Notes: a model not told the origin generated them from the letters alone. Positions 1-10,312 are shown, numbered from the stretch's first letter. The stretch is 64,000 nt of DNA from Symsagittifera roscoffensis (GCF_963678635.1 NC_087062.1:84654012-84718011); one strand, 5' to 3'. Program-made: numbers and translations.

Positions 1-361
1 TTGAAGTTGGGGTTCGTGCAGTTGCTACTTGGTCCTCTTGATTTTTAATTTGAAAGATTTTTTTAGCTAGACCTAATACATCGTCATGTTTTGCAGTGGT
101 AGATCCTAGGTAAAACTCAAGTTGATTTATTGTTTCAGCAGCGTTGTTGCTGTGTATATACAAAGATTTAAGCTCACCATTTTTCTCCATAATTTTTTGT
201 AAGCAAATGCTAGATTTTTCTATGTACGTTTCAATTTTAGCTGGTCTATCATTCGCACTTATATATTCCGTAATTTTGGCATGGTAATCGAAAAGAATTG
301 TTTCTAACTCTTTGCTGGCAAGATAAATTTTGTTTAGCTTCTGGCCGAGATCAAGCTCCAT
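1..361 (-). CDS. Partial ORF off the left edge, probable retroelement Gag N-terminus
   Basis: An open frame starts at the ATG at 361-359 and reads about 120 codons to the window edge without a stop. It begins MELDLGQKLNKIYLAS and is rich in K, E, L and I with few aromatics, as expected for helical or coiled-coil structure. No catalytic motif is visible. Its position downstream (minus strand) of a primer-binding site at 2341-2322, a long leader and the ORF at 565-1212 suggests the Gag of an LTR element. The helical, charged N-terminus is compatible with BEL/Pao Gag, but that is inference from style and context. It could also be an unrelated host protein. Confidence 0.5.
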   Translation of the reverse strand, partial: MELDLGQKLNKIYLASKELETILFDYHAKITEYISANDRPAKIETYIEKSSICLQKIMEKNGELKSLYIHSNNAAETINQLEFYLGSTTAKHDDVLGLAKKIFQIKNQEDQVATARTPTS

Positions 362-564
362 TTTGAAATATTTGTTTCTAAATAAGAGCAAAAAAAAAAT
401 AGTGTCGGTTGAAGGAATCAAACTAGAGTCAATTCAAGTAGCCGCGTTCTATACCGAACGAGAGGATCCTCGCAAGACCCCTACGATTCTCGTTGCCTAC
501 GGAACAGAAGGACAACAAACTACAAGATTGAAAATAAAGATGAATTTAACTAATCAAAAAAAAA
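362..564. other. Spacer between two minus-strand ORFs
   Basis: A 203-bp stretch without a supported gene. A plus-strand frame covers it but has no coding features and lies antisense to the element. I see no promoter or structure in it. Confidence 0.4.
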
Positions 565-1212
565 TCAAGGTTTATAATGCCTAACAAATGTTAAATATTC
601 TTCGACTGTTGTCGTTTGTGAAATCTTTTGCTTATCTGCTTTTCTTTTCCTTGAACTTGGTCGACGACTTTTAACTTTATTGATAAGTTCGGACAGATTA
701 GGGAAATAACGTCGAATGATTCTCAAATTTTTTATTTCTAAAAACGCCGGAGGATGAATTAATTTAAGCGTACGAATTAATTCTTTATTGCTAGCTTTTC
801 TTTTTGATATTAAATGTTTGGTCACATTAATTGTTAATATTCCTGTTTCAACCAAACGTCCGTAAATATTAGGGGTATTTTGACGGTGTACGTAAATAAT
901 GGCTGATATTTTGTTTTTATACTCTTCTAAAATTTTAATCAGACTTTCTGGTGTAAGTGGGTTATCGTTGTTTGATCTATGCTTGCTCAATGAATTATTT
1001 ATAACATCGCGCCAAATTATAAAGTTTTTCTCTATCATACATTTTGGGGAATTGCTTAAAAGACATTGAACAGTCTTTTGCCGGTTATTTGCATTCAAAT
1101 TAAAGCTTAAACCTGGAACTGCTTTAAAATTGTCGTCGAGGCGTTTTTGTAGAGTTAATGGTAATGTATTTACGGAGTGATGGAGAGAACTCGCAGCAAT
1201 GATGAACACCAT
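565..1212 (-). CDS. Unknown 215-aa ORF upstream of the Gag-like ORF, with basic C-terminus
   Basis: The first in-frame ATG is at 1212-1210; the frame stays open upstream but without ATG. The predicted protein starts MVFIIAASSLHHSVNTLPL, a weak signal-peptide or membrane-anchor candidate. The middle is mixed helical sequence with an IIYVHRQNTPNIYGRLVETG stretch. The C-terminus is strongly basic (KSRRPSSRKRKADKQK), which would suit nuclear localisation or RNA binding. I do not recognise a family. It lies between the primer-binding site region and the Gag-like ORF on the same strand, so it may be an accessory ORF of the same element, though a host gene is possible. Confidence 0.5.
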   Translation of the reverse strand: MVFIIAASSLHHSVNTLPLTLQKRLDDNFKAVPGLSFNLNANNRQKTVQCLLSNSPKCMIEKNFIIWRDVINNSLSKHRSNNDNPLTPESLIKILEEYKNKISAIIYVHRQNTPNIYGRLVETGILTINVTKHLISKRKASNKELIRTLKLIHPPAFLEIKNLRIIRRYFPNLSELINKVKSRRPSSRKRKADKQKISQTTTVEEYLTFVRHYKP

Positions 1213-2321
1213 TGAGAGTGATAAGCGATACGATTGATTTAATGGCAATCAATTTAAGGAGTCTGTTGATGTAAAGTCGTCACATAGAAATGAAAAAAAA
1301 AAAATTTTATCACGATAAGAACTTTAAGATCCCTTAGCTGAGGGTTTTTTAAGGTTTTGCTAAGGCTTCGATTCAGTACTATTTAAGTTAACGCGTACGG
1401 TTTATCGGTTAAACTCAACGACGTTACGGTGAAACGGTAGTAGTAACGGTCGCGGCGGTATGCGGCCGAAAACGGGGCGAGCCGAGCAAATTTTTTAAAG
1501 TTTATCCAACCACTGGAGGAAACCGAGGTAGGAATTCACTCAAAAAACTTGCTCGACACGATTGACGGTTTAAACGTTTGAACGGGCGAGACGAAAACGG
1601 TGTTTTCCGATTTTCCTCTAAATTCGGGCAAAAAAAAAAATTTTTTTGTCAGTGAAAGTTTTGGGAAAAGTTGGAATAACTTTTTCTTTTTTCGAGAAAA
1701 TTTTTTTTTTTAAATTTTTATTTATTTTTTTTGCGAAAATTTTTTGGAAAATTTTCTGAATTTTTTTTTTTCACAAAATTTTTTGGGTTCGAGATTATCC
1801 TGGGGTAATAGGGTACTGGGTATGAACTAGGATTAGGTATCTAGTACGGTCTTAATCGGTTTGCAATTAACAACATCGTATGTAATTTTATAGCACTGAT
1901 AATCAAAAAAGTAGCACTTTTTTTTGGTTAAAAAACTAGCACAAATTAGAGTCTAAAAGTTAGTTGAAAGCACAGGTTCGATCTTACAAGTTTTTTGCAG
2001 GGAGTCCAAAAGTACACGAAGATTCCACAGAAAAACCACTTTCCGCCGTGTGTGATGTCGGCCTTCTGGCTTGTCGGCTTTGTTTTGACTTGTGGTGCTT
2101 TCCCAGTTTTTGACTTGAGGTCACACGAAATTGTGAAGGGCTCCTTGATTTGGGGAATGAAGTCGCTCAAAATTGTGCAGGGGTCATTCCTTGCTTCAAT
2201 TTGAGGTTGCACAAAATTGTGCAGGGGTCGTTCCTTGCTTCAATTTGAGGTCGCCAGGGGTCGTTCCTTGATTCAATTCGAGCTCGCATTAAATTGTGTT
2301 CGGGTCGGTCCTCAGTTGTGT
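1213..2321 (-). other. Probable untranslated leader of the left-edge LTR element
   Basis: About 1.1 kb with no convincing ORF. It includes a low-complexity A/T stretch around 1625-1790 and a tandem-repeat block next to the primer-binding site. Opposed ORFs at 1946-2212 and 1995-2204 overlap the repeats and look like shadows. Confidence 0.4.
2114..2314. repeat. Five degenerate ~45-bp tandem repeats in the leader
   Basis: The phrase GAGGTCGCACAAAATTGTG followed by CAGGGGTCGTTCCTTGCTTC recurs about five times with substitutions and one internal deletion. The block sits directly downstream (minus strand) of the primer-binding site, where LTR elements often carry packaging or enhancer repeats; that role is inference. 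Confidence 0.75.
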
Positions 2322-2341
2322 GTTCCCGAGTCGCGGCACCA
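2322..2341 (-). promoter_or_regulatory. Candidate primer-binding site of the left-edge LTR element
   Basis: On the minus strand this reads TGGTGCCGCGACTCGGGA, starting with the TGG that pairs to a tRNA CCA end. The plus strand therefore looks like the 3' half of a tRNA T-arm and acceptor. It adjoins a candidate LTR on one side and a leader on the other. I cannot assign the tRNA. Confidence 0.6.
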
Positions 2342-2634
2342 AAATATTCTGGCCTTCTTTATAACTTTTTTATAACTTATAAAAACAGGAAACAGAATCG
2401 GTTTAATTCAAGAGAATCAATAAACGGCGAATTTTAGTAATTTTTTATTGCACGGAATTAGCAACAACATTACACGTATCAAGTTAAAAAGTGGGCTTGT
2501 TCATGCCCTGATTTGTGTGATTTATGTGTTTTTTCACAATGAGTTCATACTTATTTCACGCAATTTAATTAACATAAACTCAATTGCAAACCAATTTTGA
2601 ACCGATTAAAATATTAGCATTTTATGTTCTGTCA
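2342..2634 (-). repeat. Candidate 5' LTR of the left-edge element
   Basis: Read on the minus strand, the stretch begins TGACAGAAC, contains AATAAA (opposite 2446-2451) and ends next to the primer-binding site. The partner LTR would be outside the window. The boundary next to the PBS does not end in CA, so limits are uncertain. Confidence 0.35.
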
Positions 2635-2668
2635 GGTTCGGCTCAAATAGGATTCTCAAATGAAACGA

Positions 2669-2741
2669 CTTAGGTGAGAATCGAACCCACGCCGAACTCC
2701 CCGAAACGCACTATGTATACGCTGAGCTATATAGCTGATAT
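2669..2741 (-). repeat. tRNA-like sequence (pseudogene or SINE head)
   Basis: On the minus strand there is an A-box-like TAGCTCAGCGTATAC and a near-consensus B box GGGTTCGATTCTCACC with a pairable T arm. The acceptor ends do not pair, so a functional tRNA is unlikely. It probably derives from a tRNA or a tRNA-derived SINE. Confidence 0.5.
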
Positions 2742-2835
2742 TGATAAGCAACTATACTGGCTTTATACTATACTTTCATACTTTAATGCTATGTAGCATT
2801 AACACTAGTAGAAAGCAAGTACATATGCTAAAATT

Positions 2836-3239
2836 GGCTCCCCCCCCCCCACGCCCACCTCACTCAAACATGAATTTTATGGTCTAACGAGTGGTTTTAC
2901 AAGGTTAATTATGAACACCAAATATGTTTATCATGACCTAATTAGTCTGCATGTGAATTTGGCTATTTTCCAGTCTCCCTTCCCCCCTTTCAAAAAACCG
3001 AGTTTATGTTTGTTTTACGTGTTATTACAGCTAAATGCGTGATGTTACGCTGTAAAGTATGAGGAACAAATCTGTTCAGTTGTCGATTTGTTCACCACGC
3101 CAAATATCATTGCCTTATGACAACGTTAATTAAGCTTTTCGAAACTGGAAAAGAGCCGTGAACTTTCATGACAATCGGACGAAGTGAACAGTAACTTCAA
3201 AAATAAAAATTTGCAGGTGGGGGGGGAGGAAAAAGAGCC
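2836..3239. mobile_element. 404-bp hAT-type MITE with perfect 8-bp target duplication
   Basis: The element starts GGCTC followed by a C run and ends with a G run, GGAAAAAGAGCC, giving terminal inverted repeats interrupted by homopolymers. It is flanked by CTAAAATT at 2828-2835 and again at 3240-3247. An 8-bp duplication is the hallmark of hAT transposition. There is no coding capacity, so it is non-autonomous. Related sequence recurs at 52455-52658 and inside the foldback at 5.9-6.7 kb. Confidence 0.85.
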
Positions 3240-3828
3240 CTAAAATTTACTAATTATAAGTATGCCATTAAAGTACAGTGCTCAGCATTCGCAATAGCCA
3301 ATCCCGAGTCTGCTAGTTCCAGCACCACAGGGTTAATACTTATTAGGCAGTTTGAACATAAAAACAAGATCGATTCGCAATCAAATTTATGGTTGAAATG
3401 ATAAATAGATAGTTTTTTCCAATCTCAAAAGCGTGAAAAAACCCAATTGTAGTTAAATTGCATGGCAACAAATTTGCCATTTCCTTAGCAATATTACTTT
3501 CTGAAGATTGTCGTTTTAAGTTTTCAGCGAATCTCACGTGAACCTCAGAAAGAGTTGAAAAAAGGACAGTATAGTGACAAACACTTCCTCGTTACACCAT
3601 AAATATGAGGCTTATGCGAAGTGCGTGATCCTCATTTTTTTTGGTTCATAATCTGTTTTCAGCTCAAACTTTTTCTTTTTTTTTGGTTGATTATTGCTAG
3701 TAACAATCGGAAATAAATCGCGGGAACAGGAGTCAGAATGATTCCTAAAAATGAGTAACTTTAAGTTCACCATATTCACTAATTTTAGCCTCAAGACAAG
3801 TCGGTTTTAAAACACTCACAATTCAAAA
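3240..3828. other. Upstream region of the saposin-like gene
   Basis: No gene is supported here. Small minus-strand frames at 3343-3537 and 3612-3794 lack features of coding sequence. The saposin promoter presumably lies in the last few hundred bases; I see no clear TATA box. Confidence 0.4.
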
Positions 3829-4146
3829 ATGGTAAAAGCCGCATTTGTTTCATGTTTGATTCTGACCGTAGCTGCCAGTGCATCTGCTCAAGAAATGGAG
3901 GAAGACAGAAAACTAGAAACCTGTTCCATTTGCAAGCTTGGAGTCAGAGGGGTCGGATTCGCCATTCAATCGCAGGGGGATAAGTGGCTGGGAAAACTTT
4001 CTGATTACTGTGACAAAGTCGCCGACGATGATGCCCAGAAATTGTGCAAACAGTTTGCGGACGATCATGGAAAGGATCTTCTTGAGTTAGTTTCGGATAC
4101 CCTGGACGCCAGGACCGTCTGCGGAGCCATTGGTGTATGTGATTAA
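3829..4146 (+). CDS. Secreted saposin-B-domain protein (saposin-like)
   Basis: A single exon of 105 codons from ATG at 3829 to TAA at 4144-4146. Residues 1-20 form a signal peptide (hydrophobic FVSCLILTVAASASA, likely cut before Q21). The mature part has the six-cysteine saposin-B pattern: C32 and C35 as a CxxC pair, C61, C73, C98 and C104, with amphipathic helices between. Saposin-like proteins bind lipids or membranes; in nematodes many are small secreted antimicrobial or digestive pore-formers, and one-domain proteins of this size are typical. The specific role here is not known. A poly(A) signal lies 42 nt past the stop, and the frame needs no splicing. This is the best-supported host gene of the window. 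Confidence 0.9.
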   Translation: MVKAAFVSCLILTVAASASAQEMEEDRKLETCSICKLGVRGVGFAIQSQGDKWLGKLSDYCDKVADDDAQKLCKQFADDHGKDLLELVSDTLDARTVCGAIGVCD

Positions 4147-4187
4147 CTAACTCGTCGTTCACTATAACAAAGAGTTTATTAACTAAG

Positions 4188-4193
4188 AATAAA
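4188..4193 (+). terminator. Poly(A) signal of the saposin-like gene
   Basis: A canonical AATAAA lies 42 nt downstream of the TAA stop, in an A/T-rich 3' flank. Confidence 0.7.
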
Positions 4194-4199
4194 AATTCA

Positions 4200-5866
4200 G
4201 AATTAAAATTTTCGCTGAGAGTAATTTCAACTAAGAAAGTACAGAAACAGACTAGCTCTCACCAATTCATGAAACTACGTTTTGGCAAACACCGACAATC
4301 GAGGAAGGGGGAGATCTTTAAATAACGGAAAAATTGTTCGGAAACAAAAACAGACAACCGGCGAAACAAAAGTTGCCTTTTCCGGTCCAATTTCCAAAAA
4401 AAATGAATTTTTTATTCCATTTTATGTTCGCTGTGTTGTGACTGATTTCGTCATATTTCGACTTTAGAGACCCGGAACATGATTACTATGTGGCTTGAAA
4501 TACAATACTTTGTTGGATTTCTTACAAACTGATGAGTTTTGGAAAGAGCTAATTTCAGAATATCTGAAAAATACCATATAAATTCTCCAAAAAAAACTTT
4601 GTTTGCAAACTTTCAATTATTTTATTGTATCACAGTTGTTTTTAAAACCCAAGGCTTTTTCCAGTTTACTAACCACATGTGACATTCGACCAGAATGGAC
4701 AAAAATGCAGACGCAGCAATTTAGAGTTTTTAGCAGCGAACCTTCCGAATTGGCGGTTTTGAAGGAATAAGAGCGTTATTCGAACGATTGGACAAATCGT
4801 GAAGGCTGAAGGATTCGGAAATTACTAAATTTTAAAAATTCGAATTGGTGACGTAACAATTCTAAGAAACGTCAGAAACGGCCATTTTAGAGAAGAAACT
4901 GAAATAAACACAATAACATTAGTTGCGATAGCGATAACGACGAAAATTGTGATTGGAAAACAACAACAAATTGCAGAGTTAGCAGAGACCGCTCCGAGTT
5001 GCATCTATTGTGTCGCTACAATAGTTGCAAGACCGTTGCGAACAACGGTGAAGGGTAGAAGACAGCCTTCCGGAAGCAAGATAAGGGTCTTATTTCCCCG
5101 GATTCAAGAATCCGGAGGGGTCTCGGGACTGGAACTTATATCATTTTATACAAACTTTTAGCTTCCCTATTATGTCCTGAGTTGAATTTAATTAACATCT
5201 CAATTCATTTTGTTAGGATGAGAAGCTAGGAGTTGGGGGAAAGGGTTGATCCATCTTCGATGGAGATGATGATTTTTATCTACTGAATAAAAACAATAAT
5301 AATTCAATAAATAGTAGTAGCCCTGATTTTAGGAGTGACCTCGTGGTCTGGGGATACTGAGACCCAGCCATGAGCTCACAATTTTTGCATGTAATTAAGT
5401 TAATTTGAGCGTTCTGGTCAAAGCCGGAGAACAGTAACGTTTTTGTCGAACCGATGTTAGAAAGACCACCAAAAGAACTGGCTTGGTAGAGACGGTGAAA
5501 AGCATGTAGGGCTCTGTTTAGACGTTAGTCGTCTTAGAACCTAGCTTTATTTTCCGTCGATATGTATCTTCCGGGCGAATGTTACAACACCAAGCGTAGT
5601 TATCCGTTTTTTTTTCGCAAGGAACAATAAATCTCAGTTTTGTACACTAGTGGGCAAATTTAAGCACAAATTCAGGATTTTAATCTCTAAAATGCTTGTT
5701 TTCCATGTAGATTTTGTCAATGTAAAAATTTTACTGTATTTCAAAAAAATTGTTGTCTAAAATGTACATTGAAAACAGGCATTCTACAGAGTAAAATTTA
5801 GAACTTGCGTTTAAATTTGTCCACTTGTGTATCTATTTAACAATCCCCCCTCCTACCATTAAGGCT
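4200..5866. other. Gene-free stretch
   Basis: No coding region is supported. Open frames at 4282-4467 and 4949-5161 are low complexity or isolated, without splice context. A relatively G/C-rich block around 4970-5160 and 5330-5560 looks like decayed repeat sequence, but I cannot assign it. Confidence 0.4.
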
Positions 5867-6660
5867 AGAAAATGTTACGATGTAAGGCTAGAAAAAAATT
5901 TGTTCACAATAGTTAGTTTGTTCACCATGCAAAATTTCATTGTTTTATGACAACGTTATCAAATGAAACCGAAAATCAAATGCATGAGGGGGATTTTAGA
6001 GGCTGATGCTCTCTAGTCACGTCAACCTGGTTGTGTTGAGGGGTTGGTCGTGATCAAAAACCATTTCAGTGATAAAATTTCTACTAGCTCTCCTTCCCGT
6101 CCCCTCATCTTTCAAATTCATTTTTAAAAGATAAACTCCACGCTGCTACAGCTCAATTAAATTTGGCACGGAAAACTCTGTTTCGATAACCTATTTGAAT
6201 GGCAGTTATGCAAACTGACGTGAACACTTTTTAATGTCTGTATGTTGTAGTCCTTCAAAGAGGATGGGAATCTCATCCCCTTTGAAGAACAACAATATGC
6301 AGGTACTAAAAGTGTTCACGTCATTTTGCATGCAAACATTGCTCGTTCACTTTAACGCGTTTTTTACGGATAATTATCAATCGAATAGACTGCCGAAAAA
6401 GGTTTTTCTGTGAGACGACGGAGAAAAGAGCTAGTAGAAAATTTATCACTGAAATGGTTTTTGATCACGACCAACCCCTCAACACAACCAGGCTGACGTG
6501 CCTAGAGAACATCAACCTCTAAAATCCCCCTCATGTATTTGATTTTCGGTTTCAAAATTTTTGTTAAAGTTTTCATAAAACAATGAAACTTTGCATGATG
6601 AACAATTAACTATTTCGAACAAATTTTTCTTTCTAACCTTACATCGTAACATCAGACTTT
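5867..6660. mobile_element. Foldback element, ~790-bp near-palindrome
   Basis: The left arm (about 5867-6100) and right arm (about 6426-6660) are inverted copies. For example GGGTTGGTCGTGATCAAAAA on the left is matched by TTTTTGATCACGACCAACCC on the right. An inner pair (GACGTGAACACTTTTT and AAAAGTGTTCACGTC) extends the pairing towards a centre near 6265. The arms share sequence with the hAT-type MITE at 2836-3239, and a G run plus GGAAAAGAGCC follows at about 6715-6742. It probably arose by head-to-head insertion or inverted duplication of that MITE family. Confidence 0.8.
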
Positions 6661-6749
6661 CAACACGAAAAATAACTCAGAAAAATGAAAACTTTGAAAT
6701 GTGTGTGTGTGTGTGGGGGGGGGGGGGGTGTGGAAAAGAGCCTGGTGAA

Positions 6750-7280
6750 AATATAGTTACATTTTTCCTCCACCATGACCACTAGGAAAAAGTGTTTTTT
6801 TTCTATACACAAATAAATTATAATGTTTGTAACCCTAATACTCTTCAGTTGTATTTTAACTGATTACCAATGAATTTGCGTTATTTTTCTGTCTCCAACT
6901 AGGTAAAACTTCATTTAAATAAAGCTGTAGGAGCGTTTGACTTTTTCTGCTCAAGCAATTCACAAAGAAGCACTCTCAATTTTTCCAACTTTCCGAAGTT
7001 TCAGTTTTTTAGTGCGTGTATGAAGTAAAAAAAACAACAAAAAACCTTCTTTTTTCCCAATTTTTTGTCAAATATTTAAGCAAAAATGTTTCAATTGGAA
7101 TTTGAAAAATTCAGGGCATTGCCCTGATATACCAGCAGTCGTGTTCTTTTTAACTGTCCTTGACGACACGAGCGATAGAAAGAGAAATGTTTTAAGATAA
7201 TATTAACCGAGAATTGGTGTTTAATTCAATCATTTTTGGTGGGTCTATAACATCAATAGACTTTAATCCAGTTACCGTTC
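6750..7280. other. Gene-free stretch with one short hairpin motif
   Basis: No ORF is supported. The only notable item is the hairpin motif at 7110-7140. Confidence 0.4.
7110..7140 (+). repeat. Short hairpin motif, copy 1 of 3
   Basis: TCAGGGCATTGCCCTGA folds as a perfect stem with a 3-nt loop and is followed by TATACCAGCAGTC. The 19-nt core CCCTGATATACCAGCAGTC is identical in the copy at 29355. A T-rich stretch follows. Confidence 0.6.
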
Positions 7281-8935
7281 TGTATAACTCTAACTGTTTA
7301 CTTGTAAAGCAGCGTCTTTTTCTACTTAAGCGGAAAACTTTTCGTTTTCTTTTTTAAAATTAGCTCAAATTGATTGAAAAATAATTGAATATAAAAAATG
7401 GTTTAAATGTAGGCTCGCATTTATGTTAATAGAGAGAAAAAATTTTCAATAGTTGACTATAGGAGACAAAAATGCAATACTGAAAATTCCATAGCGACAT
7501 AGAGAAACTATCGAACTTTTTTTGGGTTTCGAAATTTGAAGGCTGATGTACTTCAAGGTAAAGGAAAATCTCGTCCAAAACTTTAACATGATGTGTTTGT
7601 CCGTATCAACAATAGTTTTTTGAAACGAGAACCGGTAGATTCGTTAAGCTCTACTTCACATTAGAATTGATGAAGATGAGTTTTACGATAAAATCTTGCA
7701 AATTTTAAAATCAACAACCTCAAAGATAGCTTAATACTTTAGAAACTAAACTTTTTTTAAAGAAAGTAAACCATAAATTTTTGACACCTGTAGCCGCTGA
7801 GGTGTTCGTAGGTATAAAAAGCTGTTACGCAAGTTCGCATATCGCTGATCGATAGAAATTGAGTCAAACCTAATAACATCCGACAAAACAAGTTCCAAGC
7901 CAATTGTTGGAAAGCCTATATCATAAATAGTTCTGAGCAGGGGCAGCTCTAGGATTTTTTTGAGGGGGGAGCACTTTCAAAAAAATTTTGAAAAGTTTGT
8001 CAACTTTCTTTTTACGTCGACCAAATTGATTTTTCGAGCTTAACTAACTCTCTATAAAGACCCCATTTTGACCGAAACTTCTGAGCCGCAGCCAAAATTT
8101 TGAAAAAACAGGCCAAAAAGGCGTTTTTAGGCTTTTTTGGAAAATTTTGACCAAAAAATTGCGTTTTTTGGCGCGCGATCCCCCCTCAAAATTGGTATAT
8201 ATCGGCGCTGAAGGCGCCTTTAGAAAAGTTTTGGGGTCCGTCACCAAAAATAGATATCTCAAAATAGTACAAAGGGGGGACTCGTCAGGTCGGCAGCCTT
8301 GGGGTTGGAATCCCTGAAAAGAAGCGTCCACAACCGCCCCCCCCCCCCCCCCTAAATGCACCTCTGTATTTTTAAAAATCACTTTCGTGTGAAAGGAGCA
8401 TGTCTGCCTTATGATTAACACAACCATTTTCTTCTTTTTTTTTTAAGTTTTAGTTGATTCGAAGAGAGAATCCAATTCTGTGTTTAGGTAATTTGGGACA
8501 TTTTGGGTTACTGAAAAAAGTAAAGCTCAGAAACCAGATAAATTAACATCATGGCGGGTTTTGTCTCGAACACCAATCCACGCACAAAGTTTTTTTTCCC
8601 GATCATTGGTCTCCATCCGACTATCTTTTCAAACTGACCTTTTTGAGGTCGTGCTCGGCACTGTGCTGCTCGTTAGCAAACATTTCGATACTGGTGTGAA
8701 AGCATGAACATTATTTGGTTTTCCTCGCTCACATCACAAAAAGAAACCATATCTTTCAAACATCAACCAAATCAAAAGCCACACGTACCTCTGAGATATT
8801 AATGGTTCAAAATTAAAGGTCTCTTGATGTTGTAAATGTAAACAAGGTTAAAAATGCTTACCGAAGGAGCAAGCTGAAACCATACTTTGAATCATAGTGT
8901 TTTTCTGTATGAATCTCTTCAGGAAACTCCTATAT
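7281..8935 (+). repeat. Tandem segmental duplication, unit 1
   Basis: Starts near CTGTTTACTTGTAAAGCAGC and continues through TAGCTCAAATTGAT, CCATAGCGACATAGA, TGGTCTCCATCCGACTATCT and CTCGTTAGCAAACA. All of these recur in the same order in unit 2. Unit 1 is longer because a MITE (7938-8366) sits in it. No coding sequence is supported inside. Confidence 0.8.
7938..8366. mobile_element. 429-bp MITE, family with CAGGGGCGGATYTAGG-like ends
   Basis: The left end reads CAGGGGCAGCTCTAGG then a G run. The right end is a run of about 17 C followed by CTAAATGCACCTCTG, which is the degenerate inverse. The unduplicated counterpart in unit 2 (near 9604-9612) lacks the insert, proving mobility. The minus-strand frame at 8044-8427 is only an accidental reading of the MITE body. 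Confidence 0.8.
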
Positions 8936-9004
8936 AGAATTATTTTTCGTAATAAAAATATTTATAAAAACTTCAATTATGATAAAAAATTTTAAATAAA
9001 AATG

Positions 9005-10095
9005 TAAAAACTGTTTACTTGTAAAGCAGCTTCTTCTACTTAAGCAAGAAAACTTTTCGTTTTATTTTTTAAAATTAGCTCAAATTGATGGAAAAATATA
9101 TAAATTTAAATCAGGTCTAAAGTTAAGCTCACACTTAGGTTATTAGAGAGAAAAACATTCAGGGATTGACTACAGGAGACAAAAAGCAATACTCAAAATT
9201 CCATAGCGACATAGAAGAACTATCGAATTTTTTTTGTGTATCGAAATTGAGAGGCTGATTTATTTAAGGGTAAAGGAAAAACTCGTCCAAAACCTTAACA
9301 TGATGTGTTTGTCCCGTTGTAAAAATGGTTTTTTGAAACAAGAACTGGTAGAATCATTTAGTTCTATTCCACATTAGAATTGATGAAAATGAATTTTACG
9401 ATAATTTCTTGCAAATTTTAATTAAAAATCCGCAACATCAAAGGTAGATAAAAATTTTAGAAAACAAACTATTTTTTTTAGAAAATAAACCATAAAATTT
9501 TGAGCTGTTACGCAAGCTTGCATATCGCGGATCGATAGCAATTGAGTGAGACCCGAACACTTCCGTCAAAGCAAATGCCAAGCCAATTGTTGAAAAGCCT
9601 ATATCACTTTTGTGTGAAAGAAGCATGATGAACACAATCAATTTGTTAATTTTTTAAAACTCTTAGTTGATTTGAAGAGAGAAACTATTTTTGTGTTTAT
9701 GTTAATCGGGACAGGGACGGCTTTGTCTCGGAATCAAAACCGCATTTAATTTTTTTTGCCGATCAATGGTCTCCATCCGACTATCTTTTCAAACTGACCT
9801 CTTTGAGGTCACGCTCGGCACTGTACTGCTCGTTAGCAAACACTTCGATACTGGTGTTAGAGCATGAAAAACATCATTTAGTTTTCCACGCTCACGTCAC
9901 AAGTAGAAGCCATATCTTTCAAACACCAGCCAAATCGAACGCCACAAGTATCTCTGAGACATTCATGGTTCAAATTTTTTGGTCGCTTAATGTAGTACAT
10001 GTAAACAAGGTTAAAATTGCTTTTGGGAGGAGCAAGTTGAAATCATACTTTGTATCATAGTGTTTTTCTGTATGAATCTCTTCAAAAAACTCCTT
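9005..10095 (+). repeat. Tandem segmental duplication, unit 2
   Basis: Second copy of the unit at 7281-8935, in direct orientation. It keeps the empty site: GCCTATATCA runs straight into CTTTTGTGTGAAAG, whereas unit 1 has the MITE between the matching flanks. ORFs at 9438-9641, 9803-10060 and 9970-10158 are shadows in this repeat. Confidence 0.8.
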
Positions 10096-10312
10096 TGAAG
10101 ACTGTCGGTTACCGGCCAACATCTTATTATCTCCTTCCTCCGTTGTTGTAGTGATCAAAATCCTTTTTGACAGTCCTGGTTTCTTTCAGTTTTCTTGTCA
10201 GCTCATTAGAGTTTTCCTTCACCCGTTTTTCCTTTTTCCAGAAGGTTGAACTTTCCTAAACATCCACTAGAGCACGTCAACGAAAAAAAATATCTCTTTT
10301 CTTTTCGCTCAG

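Noticed and set aside
4949-5161. 70-aa plus-strand ORF in a G/C-richer patch
   Set aside because: No recognisable motif, no splice context and no conserved counterpart in the window.
8044-8427. 127-aa minus-strand ORF
   Set aside because: It lies within the MITE and reads through its C/G runs; unit 2 of the duplication lacks it.
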